DNA from: Faecalibacillus faecis
GTDB taxonomy: Bacteria > Bacillota_I > Bacilli_A > Erysipelotrichales > Coprobacillaceae
Assembly: GCF_003024675.1 (NCBI RefSeq)
Contig: NZ_PYLP01000008.1
Span: 1-64,000, forward strand
Direction: 5' to 3'
Length of the DNA stretch: 64,000 bases
The translations under genes and the position numbers were made by a program. The notes below the pieces were generated by a model. It saw only the letters and a program-made list of their open reading frames with translations. It was not told the DNA's origin and searched no databases. The number at the start of each line of letters is the position of its first letter. Position 1 is the first letter of the stretch. Below are positions 7,879 through 16,588 of the stretch, piece after piece.

Positions 7879-8788
7879 TTAATTTTTTATTTGTATTTTT
7901 AATGATATAAATCGGTCTTTGTTTTGCTTCAAAGTAACAAGAGGAACAATATTGTCCTAAGATAGAAACAAAGATCAATTGAATTCCACTTAAAAATAAA
8001 ACAAGACTTGTAAGATAAGAAATAGGATGAACAAAACTGGAATAAAGAGAAGTTATTAAAGAAATACCTATTAAAATCCCACCAATAACCCCGGCAATAG
8101 TAATAGGGGTTGATGAAAAGGAAAAGATACCTTTAAATGCATAAGAAAATAAACTTTTAAAACTCCATTTTGTATTACCACCTTGACGTTCTACATTATG
8201 AAATTCAAGCCATTTCGTATTAAAACCCACAAAAGAAAATAATCCTTTCATATAACGATTATATTCTTTAAGTTCTAAGATAGCATCAACCATTTGACGT
8301 GTCATCATTCTAAAATCTCCAGCGCCATCATCCATATCCATTTTTGTAAGAGTTTGAATTACTTTATAAAAACTATGTGATAAAAAATTACGAAGTTTTC
8401 CTTCACCGGTACGATCAATTCGTTTGCCTGCACAACAATCATAGTTTTCCTCTTTTAAAGAACGATACATTTCTTTTAAGAGATAAGGAGGGTGTTGTAA
8501 ATCGGCATCCATGATGACAACATAATCCCCTGTCGCATTTTCAAGTCCAGCATACATGGCCGCTTCTTTACCAAAGTTACGCGAAAAGGAATAATAGAAG
8601 CATTGTTTGTTTTTATGAGCCATGAGTTTAATGAGATCTTCTGTATGATCACTACTACCATCATTAATAAAAAGTAATTCATAAGTTGTATTTTCAATAC
8701 TTTCTAATACTTTTGTAACCTCTTGATAGAATAAAGGTAAAACATCTTCTTCATTAAAACAGGGAACAATAACACTAATTTTATCCAC
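7871..8788 (-). CDS. Membrane GT2 glycosyltransferase (CsbB/GtrB-like)
   Basis: This 305-residue protein has a GT2 catalytic domain (KISVIVPCFNEED at the start; metal-binding DADLQHPP near residue 95) and two C-terminal membrane segments, as in CsbB, GtrB and DPM1-type polyprenyl-phosphate sugar transferases. These load a sugar onto undecaprenyl phosphate at the cytoplasmic face. I place the start at GTG 8788: an AAGGAAGGTG ribosome site lies upstream, and the catalytic fold begins there. A longer frame to 8863 would add an unlikely hydrophobic leader. The start overlaps the GtrA gene by eight bases. Together with YfhO and GtrA proteins the likely product is a sugar-decorated lipoteichoic acid. 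Confidence 0.88.
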   Translation of the reverse strand: MDKISVIVPCFNEEDVLPLFYQEVTKVLESIENTTYELLFINDGSSDHTEDLIKLMAHKNKQCFYYSFSRNFGKEAAMYAGLENATGDYVVIMDADLQHPPYLLKEMYRSLKEENYDCCAGKRIDRTGEGKLRNFLSHSFYKVIQTLTKMDMDDGAGDFRMMTRQMVDAILELKEYNRYMKGLFSFVGFNTKWLEFHNVERQGGNTKWSFKSLFSYAFKGIFSFSSTPITIAGVIGGILIGISLITSLYSSFVHPISYLTSLVLFLSGIQLIFVSILGQYCSSCYFEAKQRPIYIIKNTNKKLRS

Positions 8789-9176
8789 AATAAACACCTT
8801 CCTTTTTAAATACTTTAAATTTACATAAAACATAATTAGAGATAATTGTAATAAAACTGACAACGATTTTAGAAATCATTGGTTGAATATGTAATAAATC
8901 AATTAAAAGAGAAAGACAACCTGTTTCAACAAGTAAAGTTACTAATCTTAATAAAACAAAAGAAACAAATTCTTTCTTGCTTTCATTTGAACTTTTAAAA
9001 ACATACTTTTTATTAGTATAATAAGCAAAAAGTACAGCACCAAGCCACGATACACTATTTGCGATAAGCCAATGAGCATTTAATTTTAATAAAACATAAT
9101 AAACACTATAATTGACAAGTGTTGTCATCCCACCTACAAAAATATAACGTATCAGTTCTTTTGTATCATTCTTCAT
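8781..9176 (-). CDS. GtrA-family membrane protein (candidate undecaprenyl-phosphate-sugar flippase)
   Basis: This 131-residue protein has four membrane segments and the GtrA signature (IRYIFVGGMTTLVNYSVYYVL; SWLGAVLFAYYTNKKYVF). GtrA proteins are thought to flip a lipid-linked sugar made by a partner GT2 enzyme to the outer face of the membrane. ATG 9176 is chosen over the longer frame (9215) because of the AAGGAA ribosome site just upstream and because the GtrA domain starts there. It overlaps the YfhO gene by 11 bases and the GT2 gene by eight, so the three are translationally coupled. Confidence 0.88.
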   Translation of the reverse strand: MKNDTKELIRYIFVGGMTTLVNYSVYYVLLKLNAHWLIANSVSWLGAVLFAYYTNKKYVFKSSNESKKEFVSFVLLRLVTLLVETGCLSLLIDLLHIQPMISKIVVSFITIISNYVLCKFKVFKKEGVYCG

Positions 9177-11538
9177 TTTTCTTTTTCCTTTCATATATAA
9201 AATTAAAAACAACAACCATCATTCCTAAATAAGAAAGCACAAATCCACTGTGATAACCTTTCGGCTTAAATTGAATTGAAATGCGATGATTTCCCTTAGA
9301 TATCTTACATCCTAAAAAAGCCGTATTTACAATTTCACTCTTAACATTTTTTCTATCTATTTGAATTTGATAGCCTTGATCATAAGGTAAATGGGTAATT
9401 AAATAACCTGAATTTGATACATCTATTGTTCCATTGATAAGATCTTTTCCATTTTCTAGAGAAAGAGAATCTACTTCTTTTTCTCTATTCTTAATGATAG
9501 AATCATCTAATGTATAAGCTTTGAGGTTTTTTAATTTGTAATTTCCTTTAGAAAATGAAACAATAAGTTCATCATTTTTTATATTTGAAATCAAATAGGT
9601 AAAATGAGTGTTTTGATTATAATAGGGTGATGTTATTTTTGATAATTTATTTTTAATACCATTGATTGTAATCGAAACAGCTTGCTTAGGTTTTTTATTT
9701 TGTACATCAAATTCTAAAACCAATATTTTATTTTTTAATGATTGTAAGAGTTTATAAGTTTTATTTGTTTTCTTTTTTTGATGTATGGTATATGAATCAT
9801 CCAATCCTAAATCAAGAACTTTAAATTGACTTTGATAAGTAGAACTTCCTTTCTCTACCACAGCATTGTTGTAAAGTGTATCTAAAGTGTAAGGATAATT
9901 GAGTTTTTGAAATTGTTTTTGACTATAAAGTTGACTTGTCGCATAAACAACAGGCATTACTTCTTGGCTTTGATAGAGCTTATAATTTTTTTCTTGGTCA
10001 GCTTGTTGATAACTTTCTACTTCTTTAGTTGAAATCACTGAATCAATTGCCATCATCTTTAAATAAAAGGGATTGTCTTGATCAAGTTGAGCAACACGAT
10101 TGTTTAAAGAAATAGGAAGCTTTAAAGTATCATAGAGAAATGAATTGTAAAGGGCATGGTTTGTCGAAGTATACCCTGAAACACGTGTAACCTTATTTTG
10201 AAATGTTTGATTCATGGTTTGAGAAGTATTAGAAAATAAAGCAAGTCGAGATATTTCATTTCTTTGAATTAAAGTAGTTATTTCTTGATTATTATATTTT
10301 TGATATTTTTCTTTTAAGAGAAAGCTCTTTGATGGATTGTTCAAATAAACAACTAAGCAAGGAACAAGTAAATAAAGAAAATAACTTTTTATATTTTTTT
10401 GTCCAAAATATAAAATGATAAAACTAAATATTAAATCAAGGAGTACCAAAAAAGGTCTTTGAATAAAAAACAAAGGAATCAACCATAAAATAAAGCAGTA
10501 TTTAAATTTATTAAGAGAATAATCCTCTAATACATATCCTATTTGTAGACAAATAAGGGGAATAAAAACAATCAAAATCTTGCTTCTTGCATAAAGAAAA
10601 CCATTAAGAATCAAACTAGCTAAAGGCATCAACATAACGAATATTAAAAGTAAAGATAATTTGCGTGTCTTTTCTTTAAAAAGTCCTAAAACAAGTAACA
10701 TCCATACAAAATACGTCATTCCACAACCATAGTTATCATAAAGAAGACCTCTTAAATCAAAGGTTGGGATCAACAACTTTGAATAATTAAGAGCCTGGAC
10801 ACTTTTATGTCCACCAATAATTACAAACAAGGTTGGTATTGTAAGAATGGCTGTTAATAAAAAGATAGAAAGATAAACTTTAAAAAGGTTGATTATATGT
10901 TTTTTATTATTTCTATAAGGAAAATAATGTTTTAAAAAGTAAATAAGATAAACAATAAAACATCCTATACTATAAAAATAACTATGCACAATAAGTAAAC
11001 TACCCCATAAGATCATCCCTGTAATATTTCCATCTTTAAAATAATGATCAACACTTTTCAACATTAAAAAGAGAAAAGGAAGAACATTAACAAACATGAT
11101 TTGTTTATGACTTTGAAAAAATAAAGAGGAACATAATACTAATAAACTTATAAAAAAACAAAGTTGGCGTTCTTTTAAATGATTTCTTAAAAATAAATAA
11201 CAAGAAATTGTTGTAAGAATCATTAAGAAAATACTATAAACACTAAGAATATCAATCATTTTTATATTAATAAATAAAGCTCCAAGTAAAACATCAGGAC
11301 GTAAATAGCCATAATAAGAGAAATAATAAATATTTACGCCAGACATTAAATTTTTTAGATAAGTAGGAAACAAGGTTCCTTCATCCCTTATAGCCTGTCT
11401 TAAAGCATCACTTAACATGACATGTTGGTTAAACCAATCTATTGAATTTCCAAATAAATGTTGCCCTTTTAAAACAAATATCATAGATATTGTTATAATG
11501 AATAAAGACAACATATAGATATAATCTTTTTTCTTCAT
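9166..11538 (-). CDS. YfhO-family multi-pass membrane protein (GT-C-type, teichoic acid glycosylation)
   Basis: This 790-residue protein has about a dozen membrane segments in the first 400 residues, a large extracytoplasmic region (about 400-755) and a final membrane segment. It opens like YfhO proteins (KGQHLFGNSIDWFNQH, then GTLFPTYLKNLMSGVNIYYF). In Bacillus, YfhO acts with the GT2 enzyme CsbB and a GtrA protein: YfhO transfers the lipid-linked sugar (GlcNAc) to lipoteichoic acid outside the cell. The same three components form one operon here, with YfhO first. The sugar and acceptor are inferred from that precedent. A GAGGT ribosome site precedes the ATG. Confidence 0.88.
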   Translation of the reverse strand: MKKKDYIYMLSLFIITISMIFVLKGQHLFGNSIDWFNQHVMLSDALRQAIRDEGTLFPTYLKNLMSGVNIYYFSYYGYLRPDVLLGALFINIKMIDILSVYSIFLMILTTISCYLFLRNHLKERQLCFFISLLVLCSSLFFQSHKQIMFVNVLPFLFLMLKSVDHYFKDGNITGMILWGSLLIVHSYFYSIGCFIVYLIYFLKHYFPYRNNKKHIINLFKVYLSIFLLTAILTIPTLFVIIGGHKSVQALNYSKLLIPTFDLRGLLYDNYGCGMTYFVWMLLVLGLFKEKTRKLSLLLIFVMLMPLASLILNGFLYARSKILIVFIPLICLQIGYVLEDYSLNKFKYCFILWLIPLFFIQRPFLVLLDLIFSFIILYFGQKNIKSYFLYLLVPCLVVYLNNPSKSFLLKEKYQKYNNQEITTLIQRNEISRLALFSNTSQTMNQTFQNKVTRVSGYTSTNHALYNSFLYDTLKLPISLNNRVAQLDQDNPFYLKMMAIDSVISTKEVESYQQADQEKNYKLYQSQEVMPVVYATSQLYSQKQFQKLNYPYTLDTLYNNAVVEKGSSTYQSQFKVLDLGLDDSYTIHQKKKTNKTYKLLQSLKNKILVLEFDVQNKKPKQAVSITINGIKNKLSKITSPYYNQNTHFTYLISNIKNDELIVSFSKGNYKLKNLKAYTLDDSIIKNREKEVDSLSLENGKDLINGTIDVSNSGYLITHLPYDQGYQIQIDRKNVKSEIVNTAFLGCKISKGNHRISIQFKPKGYHSGFVLSYLGMMVVVFNFIYERKKKNEE

Positions 11539-11647
11539 CTTTTTTTACCTCACTTTTATTCTAACAAGGACTTCTTAATAATCACCTAAATGATTTCTAA
11601 AGAAATCATAAACAAATAGGAGAATTTAAAGGAAAATATTTAAAAAG

Positions 11648-11667
11648 TCTTAAGAATTCTTATGAAT
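11648..11667 (+). promoter_or_regulatory. Tandem 10-bp repeat upstream of the deacetylase/two-component operon
   Basis: TCTTAAGAAT (11648-11657) is directly followed by TCTTATGAAT (11658-11667), identical at 9 of 10 positions. A related TTTTAAGAAG follows at 11671-11680. Ten-base-spaced direct repeats are typical of OmpR-family regulator sites, so autoregulation by the operon's own regulator is a reasonable guess. The core TAAGAATTCTTA (11651-11662) is also palindromic, so other binding modes are possible. Confidence 0.4.
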
Positions 11668-11697
11668 TTGTTTTAAGAAGGAAGTGGTAAGGTATAA

Positions 11698-12378
11698 ATG
11701 GTGAGAAAAATGAAGAAGAGTGTTGTATTATTATGTATAGTGGTTGTTTTAGGAGGTTTTTATTTTGATCAAAGTAAAGTACCGCATCAAAAACAAATCA
11801 ATCAACTCAATTTAACGGAATGTCAAAGATTAATGATCGTGGCTCATCCTGATGATGAAACAATATGGGGTGGCAGTCATTTATTAAAAGGACATTATTT
11901 AGTTGTTTGTTTAACAAATGGAAAGAATGAAGTACGTAAAAATGAATTTATGAAGGTAATGAAACAAACGCATAATCAAGGAATTATGTTTGATTATCCT
12001 GATAAAACAGAGGGTAAAAGAGATCGATGGATACATGTTCAACAGGATATAAAAAAAGATGTTTCTTATCTTGTACATAAAAAGGATTGGCAAATGGTAA
12101 TCACTCATAATCCTTTGGGTGAATATGGACATATTCATCATCGTATTACTTCACAAATTGTAAGTTTACAAGCTTCGAATGAAAACTTATATTATTTTGG
12201 AAAGTATTATAAAAGAAAGAAAGTACCTGCTCATTTAAATGAGATAACAAATAAAGATGAAAAAGAAAAAAGAAAACTTACAAATATTTATGCTTCACAA
12301 AAGAAAGTGATGAAGCATTTAAATCATATGATGAAATATGAAAATTGGATCAAAGCCAAAGATTGGAGAAGTTTATGA
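11698..12378 (+). CDS. PIG-L/LmbE-family deacetylase, membrane-anchored
   Basis: This 226-residue protein has an N-terminal membrane anchor (residues about 6-22). The PIG-L fold follows, with zinc-binding motif AHPDDE (His50, Asp52-Asp53) and a second zinc histidine in GHIHHRIT. PIG-L enzymes remove the N-acetyl group from GlcNAc or similar groups; the anchor suggests an extracellular or surface substrate. An alternative in-frame ATG at 11707 has GGTGAG just upstream. Its stop overlaps the response regulator start (ATGA, 12375-12378), so it is co-translated with the regulator and kinase. It faces the YfhO glycosylation operon; a link to the sugar added by that operon is inference. Confidence 0.85.
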   Translation: MVRKMKKSVVLLCIVVVLGGFYFDQSKVPHQKQINQLNLTECQRLMIVAHPDDETIWGGSHLLKGHYLVVCLTNGKNEVRKNEFMKVMKQTHNQGIMFDYPDKTEGKRDRWIHVQQDIKKDVSYLVHKKDWQMVITHNPLGEYGHIHHRITSQIVSLQASNENLYYFGKYYKRKKVPAHLNEITNKDEKEKRKLTNIYASQKKVMKHLNHMMKYENWIKAKDWRSL

Positions 12379-13067
12379 AAGAAAAAATAATGATTGTCGA
12401 TGATCATGAAGAAATTAGAGAAGTTATTCAAGTGTTGCTTTCAAATGAAGGATATCAAATTATTGAGGCACAAAATGGAAAAGAAGCTTTAGAACTTTTA
12501 GATGAGACAATAGATTTAATTATTTTAGATGTAATGATGCCCGAGATGAATGGGTATCAAGTATGCTTGCTGGTAAGAGAAAAAACAAATGCACCTATTT
12601 TATTTTTAACAGCGAAAGGACAAGAAAGTGATAAAACACTTGGTTTTTCAAGTGGTGGAGATGATTATTTAACGAAACCATTTTCTTATAACGAGCTTAA
12701 TGCCCGTGTCAAAGCTTTGCTTAGACGTTATCATGTTTATCAAGGCAAAGAAAGGCATGAAGAAAATACGATACAGATCATTGGTGATTTAGAAATAAAT
12801 CAAAGCAAAAAAGAAGTAAGACGTCAAGGAAAGAAACTTGCTTTGACAGATTTAGAATATGAAATATTAGGTTATTTATTATTAAATCGTAAGCAAGTGA
12901 TTTCAGCAAGTCAATTATTTGAAGCAATTTGGCATGAAAATTATTACTATGGGGCAAATAATACGATTATGGTTCATATTCGTAATTTAAGAAAGAAGAT
13001 AGAACATGATCCACAAGATCCACAAATTATAAAGACAGTTTGGGGAAAGGGGTATTATATTGATTAA
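12375..13067 (+). CDS. OmpR-family response regulator (VanR-like)
   Basis: The receiver domain (residues 1-120) has the acidic pair Asp9-Asp10, phospho-acceptor Asp52 in LDVMMPEMNG, and the conserved Lys in LTKPFS. A winged-helix OmpR/PhoB effector domain follows (about 140-230, ending IIKTVWGKGYYI). At 230 residues it has standard family length. ATG 12375 is preferred to the longer frame from 12345 because the receiver begins there, GGAGAAG lies upstream and the start overlaps the PIG-L stop. The kinase gene overlaps its 3' end. Within the family it looks closest to VanR/RegX3-like regulators of envelope genes; its targets are not known. Confidence 0.93.
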   Translation: MKEKIMIVDDHEEIREVIQVLLSNEGYQIIEAQNGKEALELLDETIDLIILDVMMPEMNGYQVCLLVREKTNAPILFLTAKGQESDKTLGFSSGGDDYLTKPFSYNELNARVKALLRRYHVYQGKERHEENTIQIIGDLEINQSKKEVRRQGKKLALTDLEYEILGYLLLNRKQVISASQLFEAIWHENYYYGANNTIMVHIRNLRKKIEHDPQDPQIIKTVWGKGYYID

Positions 13068-14391
13068 AAGAAACTTAAGCTTATCAATGAAGATTATTTT
13101 ATTACTTCTCTCTTCAGCTGTTCTAGCTATTTTAAGTTATGGCTTTTTTAGAGTGAATGTAACGGATTTTTATACATATATTGAAAATTCTGAAAAACCT
13201 TTTGATGAAAAAAAGTTTATGAAAGATTTTAAAAAAGAAGCTAAGAATATTTCTATTTATACAAAAGATAAAGAAGATAAAAAAGCTTTGAAAAAGCTTT
13301 TAAAAAAACATGATGATTATATGAATGTTACTCTTTATGATGATCATGAATTGTATATGGATGGAAGCTTTGGGAAAATTCTTGATGAACCAGTAGGATT
13401 TACTCCTTTGTATATTTTAAAAAATGATTTTGAACAGTATGCTTATAGTAATTTTTTTGTACAATCGGTTAACTTTAAAGATGGAGAAGGAATCGTTTAT
13501 GTCAGCTCTATGCATTTATTAAAATATGTTAAATATTATTTCTACGTTGCCTTATTTGTAAGTTTACTTATATTCTTTTTGCCAACTTTTATCTTTATTA
13601 GGCGAAAGGTTAAATATATTAATGTTTTAAAACAAGAAGTTTTAAATATGTCACAAGGGGATTTGAATCATGAAATGACGATTCAAAGTAATGATGAACT
13701 GGCTATACTTGCAAGTGAAATGGATCGTTTAAGAATAGAATTGAATCAAAATATTGAAAATGAAGCAAAAATTAAAGAAGCGCATCATGAACTAATTACT
13801 TCTTTATCTCATGATTTAAGAACACCATTAACAACCCTTAGAGGCTATTTAGATATTTTGAGTTTGCATTGTTATAAAAATGAACAACAAATGGATCATT
13901 ATTTAAAAGGATGTATTGAAAAAACTGAACAAATCAAGGATTTATCGAATAAGACTTTTGAATACAGTCTGGTTTATGAACAAGATTTTTCCCTGCAGCT
14001 TGAAAAAATATCAAGTCAAGAACTCTTTGATTATTTTCAAGATAATTTAGAGTATTTGGAATTAGAGGGTTTTCATCTTCAAAGAGATATCAATTTTCAT
14101 GAAAAAGAACTGCTTTTAGATTTTTCAATGATGAAACGCATGATCAATAACCTTTGTTCAAATATCATAAAATACGCTAAAAAAGACAAAGCTGTTCTTG
14201 TTGGATTTTCATTAAAACAAGATCAATTAAAAATAGTTTTTCAAAACGAAAAGAAACAAGATATCCAACATGTTGAAAGTAATAAAATAGGTTTAAAAAG
14301 TGTTCAAAGAATTGTACAAATGCATCATGGGGAAATCTTTATTCAAGATCAAGGCTTTTATACAGTTATTATTGTTTTACCAACGACCTAA
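13060..14391 (+). CDS. Sensor histidine kinase (VanS-like)
   Basis: This 443-residue kinase has two membrane segments (about 10-30 and 160-180) flanking an extracellular domain of about 130 residues rich in Lys and Asp. A HAMP-like linker, an H-box with phospho-acceptor His251 (SLSHDLRTPLTTLRG) and a HATPase domain follow (N-box NNLCSNIIKYA; G2-like IGLKSVQRIV). The DxGxG motif of the G1 box is weak (QNEKK), as in several VanS/GraS-like kinases. The likely start is TTG 13060, inside the regulator's last codons, with GAAAGGGG upstream. It should phosphorylate the regulator encoded just before it. Confidence 0.9.
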   Translation: MIKRNLSLSMKIILLLLSSAVLAILSYGFFRVNVTDFYTYIENSEKPFDEKKFMKDFKKEAKNISIYTKDKEDKKALKKLLKKHDDYMNVTLYDDHELYMDGSFGKILDEPVGFTPLYILKNDFEQYAYSNFFVQSVNFKDGEGIVYVSSMHLLKYVKYYFYVALFVSLLIFFLPTFIFIRRKVKYINVLKQEVLNMSQGDLNHEMTIQSNDELAILASEMDRLRIELNQNIENEAKIKEAHHELITSLSHDLRTPLTTLRGYLDILSLHCYKNEQQMDHYLKGCIEKTEQIKDLSNKTFEYSLVYEQDFSLQLEKISSQELFDYFQDNLEYLELEGFHLQRDINFHEKELLLDFSMMKRMINNLCSNIIKYAKKDKAVLVGFSLKQDQLKIVFQNEKKQDIQHVESNKIGLKSVQRIVQMHHGEIFIQDQGFYTVIIVLPTT

Positions 14392-14412
14392 CAAATTTTT
14401 GTTAGGTTTTTT
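14387..14412 (+). terminator. Terminator of the deacetylase/two-component operon
   Basis: Nine-pair stem CCTAACAAA/TTTGTTAGG overlapping the kinase stop codon, followed by TTTTTT. Confidence 0.85.
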
Positions 14413-14422
14413 ATAAAAGAAA

Positions 14423-14442
14423 AGACCAACATTTGTTGGTCT
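14423..14442 (-). terminator. Terminator of the Na+/phosphate cotransporter gene
   Basis: AGACCAAC/GTTGGTCT eight-pair stem with a four-base loop; on the minus strand it is followed by TTTCTTTTATAA. It overlaps the last codon of the transporter gene. Confidence 0.85.
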
Positions 14443-16117
14443 AAACATTTGTTTCAGGTTTAATCATTTTTAATTGTTTCATGATTTTACGAATATGATA
14501 AAGACTTTCAGCAATATTTAAACCATGATCACCGATTCTTTCGAAATCTGTTAAGATTTTTGTATAGATAACACTATTTTCAGTTGTACATTTCTTTTCT
14601 TTTAAACGAATAAGTTGATTAACTGCGAATTGATGTTGTGTTTTATCAATATTATCTTCCATGACATCGACTTTATCAACGATATATTTAAATTCATCAT
14701 AATCCATAATAATAAGTTCATCTAAAATATTATTACAAAGACTTTCCATAATTCCAATTTCTTTTAAAGCATCTTCAGAAAAATGAGTATCATCTTTAGC
14801 AAGTTTTTGAGCTCTAGCAGCAATATTCATCGCGTGATCACCAATTCTTTCTAAATCAGAAGAAAGTTTTAAAAACAAGACAATTGATTGGGAACTTTCT
14901 GCTTGGAATTCATGAGAGATAACAGCTGTTGTAAAATTGATGACTTGTTGATTTAAATAATTTATGTATTCTTCATCTTTTTGCAGACGTATGTATTTTT
15001 CTTCATCATAATGATCTAATAATTCAAAAGCACGTTTTACGTTATGATTAGCAACATTTAACATATGTTGTGTTTCGTTAAATAGTTGTGTATTGGCAAT
15101 GGCACTTGTTCCGATATGATAATCATTATCAAAAATACTAAAGTCTAAATATTTTAATTGCATATCTTGTTGATCTTCTTCACTATCAGGTAAAATGCGA
15201 CAAGCAAGATTAACCAATCTTGTACCGATTGGAAGCAAGAGCAATGTAGTTGTCACATTGAAAATGGTATGTACATTAGCGATTTGAGCTGCTACATTAC
15301 TTGGTGTTAAACTTTGAACAAGGTCTGCAAATGGGAAAAGCATACTAATTGTCACAAATAAAACAGTTCCAATAATATTAAATGATAAATGAATAACTGT
15401 TGTTCTTTTAGCATTTTTTGATGTTCCAATAGAAGCTAAAACAGAAGTAATACACGTTCCAATATTTTGTCCAAATAAAACATAAATTGATGATGAAAGT
15501 GTCATAACGCCACTTTTAGCAAGGGCTTGTAAAATACCAACTGAAGCTGATGAACTTTGAATTAAAGCAGTAAATAATGCTCCTACTAAAATCCCAATAA
15601 ATGGATTTTGAAATTTAGAAATAAGTCCAACGAATTCAGGCATCGTTCTTAAAGGAACCATGGCACTTGACATTGTCTCCATACCAATAAATAAAATACC
15701 TAACCCGCCAATAACACCACCGATAGCATCCAATTTTTGACTTTTGAAAAAGACAATCATTGCTACTCCAATAAAGGCAATCAATGGAGCAATAGCTGTA
15801 ATATCGATTGCAATTAACTGACCGGTAATTGTTGTTCCAATATTGGCACCCATGATGACCCAGACAGCACTTGTAAGTGACATTAATCCAGAATTAACAA
15901 AACCAACAACCATAACAGTCGTTGCTGATGAGGATTGAATAATTGCTGTTACAAGAGCTCCTACAAGGACACCTAAAATACGATTTGATGTTAATTTTTC
16001 TAAGATTGTTTTCATTTTATCGCCGGCAGCCATCTCTAAACCATTGGACATCATATTCATTCCATAAAGGAATAAAGCAAGACCACCTAACATCGAAAAT
16101 AGATTTGTAAGTTTCAT
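14441..16117 (-). CDS. Na+/phosphate cotransporter with C-terminal PhoU-like domain (NptA/PF02690)
   Basis: This 558-residue protein has two inverted Na/Pi-cotransporter repeats, each with the QSSS signature (QSSSATTVMVVGFVNSG near residue 61 and QSSSASVGILQALAKSG near 186). A cytoplasmic PhoU-like helical domain follows (about 340-545, with SSDLERIGDHAMNIA and TDFERIGDHGLNIA). The family imports or exports phosphate with sodium, and the PhoU part is thought to tune transport to cell phosphate. It is a single-gene transcript. The upstream region carries TTAACA-type direct repeats that look like a PhoP box. Confidence 0.92.
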   Translation of the reverse strand: MKLTNLFSMLGGLALFLYGMNMMSNGLEMAAGDKMKTILEKLTSNRILGVLVGALVTAIIQSSSATTVMVVGFVNSGLMSLTSAVWVIMGANIGTTITGQLIAIDITAIAPLIAFIGVAMIVFFKSQKLDAIGGVIGGLGILFIGMETMSSAMVPLRTMPEFVGLISKFQNPFIGILVGALFTALIQSSSASVGILQALAKSGVMTLSSSIYVLFGQNIGTCITSVLASIGTSKNAKRTTVIHLSFNIIGTVLFVTISMLFPFADLVQSLTPSNVAAQIANVHTIFNVTTTLLLLPIGTRLVNLACRILPDSEEDQQDMQLKYLDFSIFDNDYHIGTSAIANTQLFNETQHMLNVANHNVKRAFELLDHYDEEKYIRLQKDEEYINYLNQQVINFTTAVISHEFQAESSQSIVLFLKLSSDLERIGDHAMNIAARAQKLAKDDTHFSEDALKEIGIMESLCNNILDELIIMDYDEFKYIVDKVDVMEDNIDKTQHQFAVNQLIRLKEKKCTTENSVIYTKILTDFERIGDHGLNIAESLYHIRKIMKQLKMIKPETNV

Positions 16118-16143
16118 ATAAATCCCCCTATATCCGCAAGTAG

Positions 16144-16191
16144 CTTAACACTTTCTTAAGGCAATGTATATAAACTTAACATATTCTTAAC
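16144..16191 (-). promoter_or_regulatory. Pho-box-like direct repeats upstream of the Na+/phosphate cotransporter
   Basis: On the plus strand CTTAAC or CTTAAG begins at 16144, 16155, 16175 and 16186. This makes two pairs, each with 11-bp periodicity, 31 bp apart. The second pair reads TTAACA-N5-TTAACA, which matches the Firmicutes PhoP box consensus. The repeats lie 27-74 bases upstream of the start codon, in the promoter region, of a gene whose product moves phosphate. Regulation by a PhoP-type response regulator is the natural reading; no phoPR pair is identified in the window. Confidence 0.65.
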
Positions 16192-16217
16192 AAAAAAATA
16201 AAGGCTACAAACCTTTA
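16192..16217 (-). terminator. Short terminator after the hypothetical gene
   Basis: On the minus strand, TAAAGG and CCTTTA form a six-pair stem around a seven-base loop, followed by a run of Us. It overlaps the end of the coding sequence. The stem is short, so efficiency is uncertain. Confidence 0.55.
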
Positions 16218-16510
16218 CTTTGATGTATATATTTTGTTTTTAAAAAGCGATAAGGCTCCATAAAATCACGCATCTCTTTTGCGTTGAGTTCATTTCCAGA
16301 AGTAATCCTATCAAAAATATCTTGATTTTTCTTAGTCACTTCCTTAATTTCATCTGTTGCTTCTGCTTTTCCATGTTCACTAAAGAAACGAATAAAATAC
16401 TCTTCTGTTTGTTTAGCCATATCTTTTGTATTTAATAAAACCCAATTTTCTTGATGAACAACATCAATTAAATTAATGAGGGTTCTCGCTACTTGTTCTT
16501 GATCAATCAT
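16205..16510 (-). CDS. Conserved-looking hypothetical protein, mostly helical
   Basis: The product is 101 residues from ATG 16510, which has a GAGGTGG ribosome site seven bases upstream; a longer frame to 16531 lacks one. It is charged, with no membrane segment, signal peptide or cysteine pattern, and predicted by eye to be all helical. I do not recognise the family. It is divergent from the glutamine amidotransferase-like gene and separated from the phosphate transporter gene by that gene's Pho-box region. Confidence 0.6.
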   Translation of the reverse strand: MIDQEQVARTLINLIDVVHQENWVLLNTKDMAKQTEEYFIRFFSEHGKAEATDEIKEVTKKNQDIFDRITSGNELNAKEMRDFMEPYRFLKTKYIHQSKGL

Positions 16511-16588
16511 TTTTTCCACCTCGTTAAACATTATAGCAAAAAATAAGCAAGTATGTTATAATAATGTCTAACGAAAGGATGTGTTTGT

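Noticed and set aside
7789-8863. Longer N-terminus for the GT2 protein (to 8863)
   Set aside because: It overlaps the GtrA gene for about 80 bases, has no ribosome site and precedes the normal GT2 beginning; GTG 8788 fits better.
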